DNA from: CAIWHR01 sp963781285
GTDB taxonomy: Bacteria; Pseudomonadota; Gammaproteobacteria; Burkholderiales; Casimicrobiaceae
DNA: 64,000 nucleotides
Reading direction: 5' to 3'
Assembly: GCA_963781285.1 (NCBI GenBank)
Contig: CAWAFI010000013.1
Coordinates: 112,260 to 176,259, forward strand
Position 1 is the stretch's first letter, and each line of letters opens with the position of its first letter. The notes under the pieces are model-generated. The model was given only the letters and a program-made list of their open reading frames with translations, was not told the DNA's origin and did no database searches. The translations under genes and the position numbers were made by a program. Positions 53,545-61,838 of the stretch are shown piece by piece.

Positions 53545-54144
53545 ATGATGACGCTCTACTCCGGGACCACCGATCCCTTCAGCCAGCGCTGCCGCATCGT
53601 GCTGCACGAGAAGGGAATGGATTTTCAGATCATCGACGTCGACCTGGACCACAAGCCCGAGGACCTCGCGGTGATGAATCCCTACAACCAGGTGCCGGTG
53701 CTGGTCGAGCGCGACCTGGTGCTGCACGAGTCGAACATCATCAATGAGTACATCGACGAGCGATTTCCGCACCCGCAGCTGATGCCTGCCGACCCGGTGA
53801 TGCGTGCGCGCGCGCGGCTGTTCCTGCACCGATTCGAGAAGGAGTTGTTCATCCACATCGATACGCTCGAGGGCAACAACCAGAAGCAGATCGAGCGCGC
53901 CCGTAACCTCGTCCGCGACAGCCTACTGCAGATCGCGCCCGTGTTCGCCAAGCACAAGCACATGCTGGGCGATGAGTATTCGATGCTCGACGTCGCGATC
54001 ACGCCGCTTCTCTGGCGCCTCGACTACTACGGCGTCGCGATGCCCAAGCAGGCCGCGCCGCTGATGAAGTATGCCGAACGCCTCTTCGCGCGGCCGGCGT
54101 TCTCGGAGGCGCTGACCTCCGCCGAGCGCGGAATGCGGAAGTGA
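53545..54144 (+). CDS. sspA: Stringent starvation protein A
   Basis: A 199-residue GST-fold, RNA-polymerase-associated regulator. TLYSGTTDPFSQRCRIVLHE, MNPYNQVPVLVERDLVLHES and NIINEYIDERFPHPQLMPAD match SspA; the PHP-type surface patch is partly conserved (PHP in ERFPHPQ). GAGGAGA precedes the tandem ATGs. Position after petC and before sspB is standard. The 243 bp before it hold no gene. Confidence 0.94.
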   Translation: MMTLYSGTTDPFSQRCRIVLHEKGMDFQIIDVDLDHKPEDLAVMNPYNQVPVLVERDLVLHESNIINEYIDERFPHPQLMPADPVMRARARLFLHRFEKELFIHIDTLEGNNQKQIERARNLVRDSLLQIAPVFAKHKHMLGDEYSMLDVAITPLLWRLDYYGVAMPKQAAPLMKYAERLFARPAFSEALTSAERGMRK

Positions 54145-54243
54145 CGCGGCGGGCGCGGTAGGCGCCGCAGGTCGGCCGACGGCCGGCGTCCCGGCCGCCG
54201 CCGCTTGACCTCGCGTGCGTGGGGGGTAATATCTTCTCCCACC

Positions 54244-54699
54244 ATGTCCGAGCAATCCGCCAAGCCGTATCTCGTGCGCGCCATCTGCGAGTGGTGCGCG
54301 GACAACGGCCTCACGCCCTACCTCGCCGTCAAGGTGAATGCGCAGACACGCGTGCCGGCGGCGTTCGTGAAGAACGGCGAGATCGTCCTCAACATCAGCA
54401 ATTCCGCCACGCGGCGACTCACGATCGACAATGACTGGGTCCAGTTTTCCGCGCGCTTCTCCGGAACGTCGCAGGAAGTCGCGGTGCCGATGAGCGCGGT
54501 GTCCGGTATCTTTGCCAAGGAAACCGGGTACGGCTTTGCGTTCACGATTCCGCAGGATCCGGTCGCCGCGCTTACCGCCGCGACTGCCCCGGACCTCGAC
54601 ATCGACGCGGCGCTGGAAAAGGACGTGCGCGACGCCGGCGAGGCGAAGGACGCCGGCAAGGGCAAGCCGCGGCCGTCGCACCTGCAAGTCATCAAGTAA
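54244..54699 (+). CDS. sspB: ClpXP specificity factor SspB
   Basis: 151 residues. AKPYLVRAICEWCADNGLTP, LTPYLAVKVNAQTRVP and VLNISNSATRRLTIDNDWVQ form the SsrA-tag-binding domain; an acidic flexible linker leads to a short C-terminal ClpX-binding tail (PRPSHLQVIK). It delivers tagged proteins to ClpXP. Confidence 0.93.
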   Translation: MSEQSAKPYLVRAICEWCADNGLTPYLAVKVNAQTRVPAAFVKNGEIVLNISNSATRRLTIDNDWVQFSARFSGTSQEVAVPMSAVSGIFAKETGYGFAFTIPQDPVAALTAATAPDLDIDAALEKDVRDAGEAKDAGKGKPRPSHLQVIK

Positions 54700-54828
54700 C
54701 CGGCCGCAGGTAACACGCGGGATCGCTCGTCGGCCCGCTGCCGATCCATGTTCGAGCCGCGGCCCAGCGCGCCCTGATCAAGCGATGACAGAGAGCCGAC
54801 TGCAGCCGGCCGCGACCTGCGGTGAGCG

Positions 54829-57672
54829 TCAAAAAGCTTCCGTGCGCCCGTCGGCATAAACGCGAACCCGCTGTCCGGGAAGCATCGGAAAGTGCACGGT
54901 CCCCGACGCGAACCGCACGGCGATGTCGTGTGTGCCCGGATACGGCGTCGGCACGGTCAGCGCATAGGGCGTTTGCGACAGGAAGCCCGAGCCACCGTCC
55001 ACCACGCGCGTCATGGTCACACCGGCCGCGACGCCAGGTCGGATTCGGGCGACGCGCCCGAACTGATTGCGCCGCCCCGCGGCGTCGACCACCTCGATCG
55101 TCAGCGTTCGCGGATTCTGCAGCGGCGAAATATTGCGGGCGACGATCTGCGTTCCGCCAGGTGCGAACACGAGATCGAGGCGGCCGTCGCCATCCAGGTC
55201 GGCAACCGAAATCTGGCCGATCACCATCGCGTCGAACATCGACACTGGATTGCGTTCGAACCTCTGGCCGCTATTGAGTGCGACGTAGGATGTCGTGAGC
55301 GATCCGGAGGCAACGATGATGTCCTCGCGCCCGTCGCCATTGAGGTCGGCGACATTGATGCCAAAGATGTTGTAGTTGAAATACGACGGAAGCACATTGC
55401 GGCGATGAAATTTCCTGCCATCGAATTCCCACAGCGAAGGTCCGTACGTGGGATCGCTCAGCACGAGATCGAGCCGGCCGTCGTTGTTCCAATCGAGAAA
55501 CTTGGCCCCCTCGTCGAATTCACCGGACAGGCCGACGGCGGCAGTGATGTCGGTGAACGTCAGATTGCCGTCATTGCGGAACAGTCGCCCGCCGACGTAG
55601 AAATCGAGCCAGCCGTCGCCATCGAAGTCGACCGCCTGGGCGCCTTCGACGCGGTGTCCGGCGGGCACATTGCGCAGCGCGACGCCGGCGGCGTCGGCGA
55701 TGTCGGTGAAGACGCCGGCACCGTTGTTGCGCAGCAGGTAGCTGTGCTCGCCCGGGCTGTTGTGGCTGTAGTGCGGCAGGAAGAGGTCGATGTCGCCGTC
55801 GTTGTCGAAGTCGGCGGCGACGATTGTTTCGCCGTAGCCCCGGATGCCAAGCGCTGCGAACGCGGCGTCTTCGGCAAAGCCGCCGGCGGGAAGTCCGAAG
55901 AAGAGTCGCGCGTAGGATGCCGATTCGCTGAGTGACGAATAGGTGTTGCAGATCACGTCGGGAATTCGGTCCCCGTTCAAGTCGGCGACCCGGCAATCAC
56001 GGTTGGTACGACCCGGCGAGTAGATGCTCGCGAGGCCCGTGGTCCCGAGGTCCATCGGCTCAATGTTGCCCGCATTGTTGTGGCCACCAAGAGGCTCGAC
56101 GCGCCCATCGCTATCGAAATCGGCGACGGTCGGCGGAAGCAGGCCGGTGCCCAGAGGATAGATCGGCCGCCCGGTCGGGGCGAACAGCACCGGCGTCACC
56201 GATGTCTCCAGTCGAAACCTGCCCACGATCGGAGTGTCCGATGGGGCGCCGAAGGCCGCGTAATCGTTGACGGCTCCCGGGACGCGGGTCGTGTTGACGT
56301 ACCACTCGCCACTGCGGTAGACGATGAGATCGGCCGTGCCATCGCCGTTCCAGTCTCCGGCCAGCGGGACGTCGCCCGGCGCCCCGCCAAACTGAAACAC
56401 GAGGTCGCGAATGCTGTCCCCGGTGGTGTCGAACAGCCACATGCCATCGCGATATATGCCGAGATCGGCCCTGCCATCACCATTCATGTCGGCCAGGAGC
56501 GGGATGTCGCCCAGCGCTCCGCCGAGGCCGCGAACGATATCGGCGACGCCGTCGCGGCGGGTGCTGATGTACCAGAGGCCGTTGCGGAAGATGACGAGAT
56601 CCGCGATGCCGTTGCCGTCGATGTCGCCCGCGAGTGGAACGTCTCCCGGCATCCCGCCGAAATCGTAGACGACGTCGGTGACACCATCGAGATCGCGGTC
56701 GACGTACCAGGTGCCTGCGTCGTAGAGGACGAGCGCATCGCTCTCCCCGCTGCCGAGCGGGGCCGCGAACGCCGTGCCCGTCATTCCCCGGAAGAGATAG
56801 AGGCCGGGATCGGTCTCGTTGTCGAAACGGAGCATGAACCCCTCGTCCAGCGGACGGAACAGGCCGATCCGGCCCGCTCGGCTGCGGAACTTCGCGCTCG
56901 TCAGCGCGCGATCGAACCGTCCCGCGAGCGGCGTGTCACCGGCGCGGCCGTATCCGACGATCGATATCGCCGGAGTGCCGAACGAATCGCGCAGCACGTA
57001 CCAGATGCCGTCGCGAAACACGCCGATGTCGTCGCGACAATCGCCGTCCCAGTCGGCCGCGAAAGGTCGGTCCTCCGGTGCGCCGCCAAGCCCCGCGGCG
57101 ACATCCGCAATCCCGTCGTAATTGCCATCGACGAACCAGATGCCACCGTTATAGATGACGAGCTCGGCGGTTCCGTCGCAGTTGACATCGGTAAGGAGCG
57201 GGATATCGCCGGGTTTTCCGCCGAACGTGAAGATCCGGTCGGCGAAGCCATCGCGATGCAAACTCGCGATCCAGCTGCCGGCCCGATAGATGACGAGATC
57301 GGGCTTGCCGTTGCTATCGATGTCGCCGAGCAGCGGGATGTCGCCGGGAGCGCCGCCGAAGTAATACGTGGCATCCGGTACGCCGTCGAGATTGTTGTCT
57401 ACAGTCCAAACCCCGTCACGATAGGTGACTATGTCGGCGAGGCTGTCACCGTCCATGTCGGCTGACAGGACATATTGGGGTGCAGGCAGGTACTTCGGGC
57501 GGAGATCGGGAACGGAATCACGGTTGTAGTCGAGCAGGACGGCACCGTCGCTCGCGCGGTAAAGCCCGAGATCGAGTGGCGGTTTCGCGAGCGCGGCGCC
57601 GGCGTGGAACCAGACCAGCGCAAGATAGGCCGCGGGGAGGGCAACAAGGGAACTGCCGAACCGGAAAATCAA
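54829..57672 (-). CDS. Secreted FG-GAP/VCBS repeat protein with UnbV-like end
   Basis: 947 residues from TTG 57672, with a signal peptide (SLVALPAAYLALVWFHAGAA). The first 490 residues contain about ten 47-residue repeats of the type DGVPDATYYFGGAPGDIPLL ... DLVIYRAGSW. The next 380 are FG-GAP/VCBS blades with calcium-loop motifs (DFDNDGDID, DFDGDGWLD, DWNNDGRLD, DLNGDGREDI, DLDGDGRLD). The last 70 resemble the ASPIC/UnbV module (GTHDIAVRFASGTVHFPML). More than a dozen DxDxDG-like loops predict a rigid calcium-binding beta-propeller. A surface or adhesive role is plausible but unproven. It converges on sspB and is divergent from tRNA-Thr. Confidence 0.88.
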   Translation of the reverse strand: MIFRFGSSLVALPAAYLALVWFHAGAALAKPPLDLGLYRASDGAVLLDYNRDSVPDLRPKYLPAPQYVLSADMDGDSLADIVTYRDGVWTVDNNLDGVPDATYYFGGAPGDIPLLGDIDSNGKPDLVIYRAGSWIASLHRDGFADRIFTFGGKPGDIPLLTDVNCDGTAELVIYNGGIWFVDGNYDGIADVAAGLGGAPEDRPFAADWDGDCRDDIGVFRDGIWYVLRDSFGTPAISIVGYGRAGDTPLAGRFDRALTSAKFRSRAGRIGLFRPLDEGFMLRFDNETDPGLYLFRGMTGTAFAAPLGSGESDALVLYDAGTWYVDRDLDGVTDVVYDFGGMPGDVPLAGDIDGNGIADLVIFRNGLWYISTRRDGVADIVRGLGGALGDIPLLADMNGDGRADLGIYRDGMWLFDTTGDSIRDLVFQFGGAPGDVPLAGDWNGDGTADLIVYRSGEWYVNTTRVPGAVNDYAAFGAPSDTPIVGRFRLETSVTPVLFAPTGRPIYPLGTGLLPPTVADFDSDGRVEPLGGHNNAGNIEPMDLGTTGLASIYSPGRTNRDCRVADLNGDRIPDVICNTYSSLSESASYARLFFGLPAGGFAEDAAFAALGIRGYGETIVAADFDNDGDIDLFLPHYSHNSPGEHSYLLRNNGAGVFTDIADAAGVALRNVPAGHRVEGAQAVDFDGDGWLDFYVGGRLFRNDGNLTFTDITAAVGLSGEFDEGAKFLDWNNDGRLDLVLSDPTYGPSLWEFDGRKFHRRNVLPSYFNYNIFGINVADLNGDGREDIIVASGSLTTSYVALNSGQRFERNPVSMFDAMVIGQISVADLDGDGRLDLVFAPGGTQIVARNISPLQNPRTLTIEVVDAAGRRNQFGRVARIRPGVAAGVTMTRVVDGGSGFLSQTPYALTVPTPYPGTHDIAVRFASGTVHFPMLPGQRVRVYADGRTEAF

Positions 57673-57838
57673 GCCTGGCTTCGCTGTGTGATTGAATTGA
57701 GTGGCGCGTTGATCGTCGGGATCCGCCGGCGTTCGCCGGGGCGGGGCGATTATGCCATCCGAAATGATTTGCGTCGGAGGCGCCGTTGGGCGGATCGCGC
57801 TGCGGCCCTAGCGGTGACGCGGGTAAAATTCAGCCCGG

Positions 57839-57914
57839 GCCGGCATAGCTCAGTTGGCAGAGCAGCGGTTTTGTAAACCGTTGGTCGTGGGTTCGATTCC
57901 TACTGCCGGCACCA
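57839..57914 (+). tRNA. tRNA-Thr (anticodon UGU)
   Basis: A complete 76-nt cloverleaf with encoded CCA: acceptor GCCGGCA pairs with TGCCGGC, D-arm GCTC/GAGC, anticodon stem GCGGT/ACCGT with loop TTTGTAA (anticodon TGT), T-arm GTGGG-TTCGATT-CCTAC, discriminator A then CCA. It reads ACA and probably other Thr codons. It is the attachment site for the recombinase that follows: the recombinase frame on the other strand runs into its 3' half. Confidence 0.96.
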
Positions 57915-59157
57915 AAGATTCAGATACTTGCGGATTGACGACCGCCGGGTTGTTCGGACCTGTATACCAAAACGTAGCAAGTCGGTCGGCCGCTTTGCGC
58001 ATTTGCTCGGGCGCGAAGTGGGCGTAGCGCCTGACCATCGCTTCGGATTTCCACGCGCCAAGCTCCTGCAGCTCTCCCACCGTCGTGCCCGCCATGAGGT
58101 GCCACGTTGCCCATACGTGCCGCAGGTCATGCCAGCGGAAGTTATCGATGCCAGCCCGACGCAACGCGTTCTTCCATGCCTTCGTGTTCGCGTTCGCGAG
58201 CGGTCGGCGCCTGAACGTGAACACGCGGTCACGATGCTTGCCGATCTCTTCGCGCAGCACGGCGATGGCCTCGTCGTTCAGCGGCACTCCGATCGCGGTG
58301 CCGCCTTTGGCTTCATCGGCATGAACCCACGCGGTGCGCCGTTCGAGATCGACGTCAGACCAGCGCATGCCGAGCACGTTGGCTTGTCGCAGGCCTGTCG
58401 CGAGAGCGAAGCGCGCGAGTTGTCGTTGGTGCGGTGGCAACGCATGCAAGAGCCGTATGACCTCCTCTTTGGTGAGCCAACGCACCCGCCGCTTCGCCTC
58501 GGGGTAGAGGGTCACGGCCGGCGCTTTCTCGATCCATTGCCACGGCCCGGCTGCCCGCTTTAGTACGGCCCGCACGAGACCCAAGTAGCGGTTGGCAGTC
58601 GCTCGAGAGCTCTCCCGGGCTTTGGCCTCGCCGATCGCCTGAATCTCATCGCGCGTGATCGTATGCAGCAGCCGACCGCGGAGGTAACCGTCAAGCCACT
58701 GGAACTTGGCTCGGTCTTCGTGCGCCGTGGCCTTGTCGGCCTTCTCGTTGCACCACCGCACTACGGCGTCCTGCCACGTGTAACGTGGGCCGTTCGCCGA
58801 GGCGGTGGATGCGCCAGAGATCGGCGCGCACGTGATCGAGCCATTCCTGTGCTTCTTGGCGGTTCGCGGTGCCACTAGAACGGCATACGCGACCTCCGTC
58901 CGGTAGGCGGATCGCGGCCCACCAGATGCGACTATCTGGACGTTTGTAGAGCGACATGTACTCTCCTTGTCGCCTACGGCGTCCGCGCGTCGATAGTGTG
59001 CGCGGGCCCAGGCGACCAAGTCAATTTCCACGAAGCGCCAAGCGCGGCCGATCTTGAACGCCGGAAGCTCGCCGGCCGCGGCCAACGCACGCAGCGTGAC
59101 CGGATGCAGCCGCAGGCTCGCGGCGGCCTCAGTGAGCGTCAGAAAAGGAGCAGACAT
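57850..59157 (-). CDS. Excisionase-like HTH frame joined to tyrosine recombinase by a frameshift
   Basis: An open frame of 435 codons in three parts. Residues 1 to about 70 (FLTLTEAAASLRLHPVTLRA, AFKIGRAWRFVEIDLVAWAR) are a complete helix-turn-helix excisionase/AlpA-like domain. Residues about 71-125 are out-of-frame translation of the recombinase N-terminus. From RYTWQDAVVRWCNEKADKAT onward it is a phage-type tyrosine integrase with the SAM-like domain and catalytic Arg (ATGLRQANVLGMRW), HxxR (WHDLRHVWATWHLMAG) and Tyr (AMVRRYAHFAPEQM). The tail SESLVPAVGIEPTTNGLQNR is read from the tRNA-Thr 3' half. The join exists only because one extra base lies in the GGG at 58787-58789. Confidence 0.75.
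   Translation of the reverse strand: MSAPFLTLTEAAASLRLHPVTLRALAAAGELPAFKIGRAWRFVEIDLVAWARAHYRRADAVGDKESTCRSTNVQIVASGGPRSAYRTEVAYAVLVAPRTAKKHRNGSITCAPISGASTASANGPRYTWQDAVVRWCNEKADKATAHEDRAKFQWLDGYLRGRLLHTITRDEIQAIGEAKARESSRATANRYLGLVRAVLKRAAGPWQWIEKAPAVTLYPEAKRRVRWLTKEEVIRLLHALPPHQRQLARFALATGLRQANVLGMRWSDVDLERRTAWVHADEAKGGTAIGVPLNDEAIAVLREEIGKHRDRVFTFRRRPLANANTKAWKNALRRAGIDNFRWHDLRHVWATWHLMAGTTVGELQELGAWKSEAMVRRYAHFAPEQMRKAADRLATFWYTGPNNPAVVNPQVSESLVPAVGIEPTTNGLQNRCSAN
58788..58957 (-). pseudogene. Frameshifted N-terminus of the tRNA-Thr integrase
   Basis: The true integrase start is here: MSLYKRPDSRIWWAAIRLPD, then QEAQEWLDHVRADLWRIHRL, continuing to GERP. The family continues with RYTWQ, which sits in the next frame. 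Removing one C of the CCC run (minus strand) at 58787-58789 would restore one 369-codon frame from 58957 to 57850. As written the integrase is broken, unless the base is a sequencing error or recoding occurs. Confidence 0.7.
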
Positions 59158-59239
59158 CGCATTCGTCGACGGTCAGCAGCTAGCCCGTTGCGCGCGGTCG
59201 TTTCGACAGCTCGGCGTCTCGTGCAGCTTCACGACAACC

Positions 59240-60109
59240 TCATCGACCTAGATAAACCGCAGTGACCTGCTCGCGACCGTGACCCATCTCGCGGCTGATC
59301 GTTCGCCGCGCCTCGCGATCGATGGCCTTCTGCTTCGGCGTGAGTTGCTTGGACGTCGGACCGCCGCGCGCGGGCACTCCCAACCGGTCAGTTCCTGGTA
59401 GCGCGCCTGCGCGTAGAAATGCCGATGGCCGTGGAAGGCGTGAATGCCGACTCGCTCGCATTGGTAACGAAAATGCTTGAGATAGTCGCGTAGGTCGTGT
59501 AGCCCGGTGCTACCAGACTCTTGCCCTTGGCGAGCGCCTTCGCTTCGTCGAGGAGCCGGCGTTGCTCCGGGGTGCGGATGGGAATCTCCCGCTCGCGTCC
59601 GCCCTTGGTCCACGAATCCTTGAGCACGAGGCGGTCGCCGCGATCCGCCCAGGCCGGGATGATCTTGATCGATTCCTCGCGCCGCAGGCCGAACAGCGCC
59701 TGCAGGCCGAGCGACATGTGGATGAAGCGGTCGGGGATTTGCTGCAACCCGGTCCACGTCAAGTGGCTTCGCTTTGCTGACGTTGGTGACGTACACCCGA
59801 TCCGGGATGCCGTAGGCGGCGTTCGATGCGGGCGACGACGTTCTCCTTGCCGATCTTCTCTGCCCACCAGCGCAGTGCCGTCATCCGGTTCTTGATCGTT
59901 CCGGGCGAGAGGCCCTCGGCCAGCCAGCGCTCGACCAGTTTCTCGACGTGCTTGGGCTTCAAGCTGTGGGCGTCCATGTGCCGGAACCCCATCTCCTCGA
60001 GCTGATCGGCAATGAGATCGAGAATGTGTTCCCGATCCGCCTGGGTGGCATAGCTGCCGTCGCGGTTGCGCCGGCAGAGCTGCTTCAAGTCGTAGTTCAA
60101 GTCACGCAT
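59240..60109 (-). pseudogene. Degraded ICE-type integrase (several frameshifts)
   Basis: Pieces of one recombinase of the 'integrase domain-containing' family of integrative conjugative elements appear in order but in alternating frames. N-terminus from ATG 60109 (GGAGG upstream): MRDLNYDLKQLCRRNRDGSY, LKPKHVEKLVERWLAEGLSP. Then VYVTNVSKAK in a second frame; LQALFGLRREESIKIIPAWA and WTKGGREREIPIRTPEQRRL in a third; RDYLKHFRYQCERVGIHAFH with HGHRHFYAQARYQELTGWEC back in the second; and GGPTSKQLTPKQKAIDREAR ending REQVTAVYLGR in the first. At least four frameshifts make it inactive. A possible earlier start at 60160 reads MDALPQVPSHRRAKEAA. Confidence 0.75.
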
Positions 60110-60369
60110 GGCGGCCTCCTTGGCGCGTCGGTGAGAGGGAACCTGCGGCAGGGCGTCCATGCCCGCGATTTGTTTCGAGGACCTCGGCCATCATTGCCAG
60201 GGGTAGCCCCGTTTCCGAATTTCGTTTCGATCGCATCATTCATTTCCTTTCACAGAGACCCATTAAAAATCGTCGTAGAGCGATTCTTTCTTGCTGCCGT
60301 GGTGTATGCATGTCAGGTAAGTGTTTCTGCTCGCCTGGGGCGCCGTGGCGACCACAGGAGGTAAGACTG

Positions 60370-61290
60370 AGCACGGGACACCACTCCCGTTGTGTGCGGT
60401 TGCTTTGCTGCTCGCCAGCGCCGCACGGCGCTTACTCGGCGTCGCGACTGCGCTCCCCCGGGGGAGCGCTCAATCGCGAGAGTCATTAACCCAGGACTCA
60501 AGGAGCGCCGTTAAGGCGCGTCTCGTTCGATCCGTTACGCGAATCATTCGGCGACGGGCGTTGCACCCATCGCGGTACAAGACGTGATGGCCTTCGCGAG
60601 AGGCCATCACGTGGTTCGGAGCCCTCGATCACGCGAAGCGATGCCGCGTAGCATGCGGAGACGGTGCCGATGCGCGCGTACGTCACTAGCAGTGACGACG
60701 CGCGCAACCAGCGCCATGCGTGCGCGCTACGGCCTCACGCCACGTCGTGTGGCGAGCTCGATGGCTCGCGGCACACGAGCGGCGCGAAGGCCTCGCGCAG
60801 CACGCACCGCCCGTTAGGCGGCGATCTCGGGGTAGGGCTCGGATGAAGGCCGGCGACGCCTGCGCTTCTCTGCAGGCACCACGGCCACTCAGGTGGCAAC
60901 GCTCAAGGCAGCGGGTGGCGCGATGGTCCCCGTCGTTCCGACGGGGACGCGCGACGACAGCACGCGCACGGACAGCCGCGCCGCTCCCGCTACCCTGAGG
61001 TTGCACCTGGACGTATCGATCCCGCGTCAAGCGCAGGACCGGTACGTCGCTCAGGACGCGTTAGCGTCCACGACCGAGGCAACAGACAACGTTGCCTGGT
61101 CTCTCTTGAAGAACCGGGTGCTCACGTCTGGCGCGAACACCTGGCCACCCCTCGCGGGATGTCTCCTGACAGGTCGCCGCAAGGGCGACCGACACTGACT
61201 TCCACCGCCGTCAAGGACGGCGACAATCTCTCCGACCGTCTTGGGGACGGCCCTTGTTGCACTTGCCCCGCGTCTTGCGACGCCCGCGCA
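60370..61290. other. Hairpin-dense non-coding region (candidate structured RNA)
   Basis: About twenty short, mostly perfect inverted repeats follow one another in 0.9 kb with no credible gene. The strongest are 60582-60612 (12-bp stem, 7-nt loop), 60671-60706 (16 bp with one bulged A, triloop AGC), 60450-60469 (perfect 20-bp palindrome), 60926-60948 (10 bp, triloop TTC), and 61077-61097, 61172-61190 and 61206-61222 (7 bp each). Six-bp stems are at 60373-60390, 60417-60432, 60738-60754, 60752-60769, 60782-60798, 60858-60877 and 61054-61069. Five-bp stems are at 60505-60519, 60807-60821, 60884-60897, 61236-61250 and 61270-61283. Loops often contain GTTA (60505, 60807, 61054). On the minus strand this would be the region just upstream of the broken integrase. 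Transcription strand is unknown. Confidence 0.6.
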
Positions 61291-61838
61291 GTCTTACGGG
61301 CTCACCCACGCGCGTTACTTCCTCCCGAAACGCCTTGACGGCGCGCACGAAGCAATACGGGTTGACTTCGCGCTCTATGGTCCTAGAAGAACCGGTACTG
61401 TCTGCTGCTTGCCTACTTCTACGCGGCCAGCTAACGTGCTTGCTTTCGTGCCCGCGATGGGCAACCAGGGATGGCAAGCTACCTGCACAAACGTTGAGGT
61501 CGATCCTCCGCTCGTCTCCGATTGGGGTCCAGTCGAAATGGCGGCAAAAAGAGGGGGGCTTTCGGCATTAGCATCGGCCCCATGGTGCTCCAATCGATTC
61601 CGGTTGCAAACCCGAAAAGCCTCGCAAAACGGACCGCCCTACCGTCGAGGCAAGAATCCAATCGCGGAAGCAGCCCGACTAGGCAGCGTCGGCCGCGGGT
61701 CGGCAAGTGTCCTAGGTTACGCGCCCAAACACGCAAGAATCCAACCGGCATTCGTTGCCGATCGTTGCCGTGTTGCTGAAGTGTAAGCGGTCCGCTATAT
61801 TTCACGGCATATAACGACGACCCCGACAAAATCTTACG
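61291..61838. other. Non-coding stretch between hairpin region and yqeB-like gene
   Basis: Frames of up to about 180 codons cross this interval, but none has a recognisable domain or a ribosome site and their composition is not gene-like. Base composition shifts here towards more A+T. TATAAC at 61810-61815 may be a -10 element for the following gene, without a clear -35. Confidence 0.35.

Noticed and set aside
60807..60821. GTTAGGC inside a hairpin, resembling an integron attC core
   Set aside because: No matching RYYYAAC partner at suitable distance, no IntI gene and no cassette-like frames; it is better seen as one member of the hairpin series.
60370..61290. Group II intron or CRISPR array as explanation for the hairpins
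   Set aside because: No GUGYG start plus domain V signature, no reverse transcriptase, and stems differ in sequence, so there is no direct repeat/spacer pattern.
61241..61786. Plus-strand frame of 181 codons
   Set aside because: It overlaps the hairpin region, has no ribosome site and no recognisable domain; it looks like a chance open frame.
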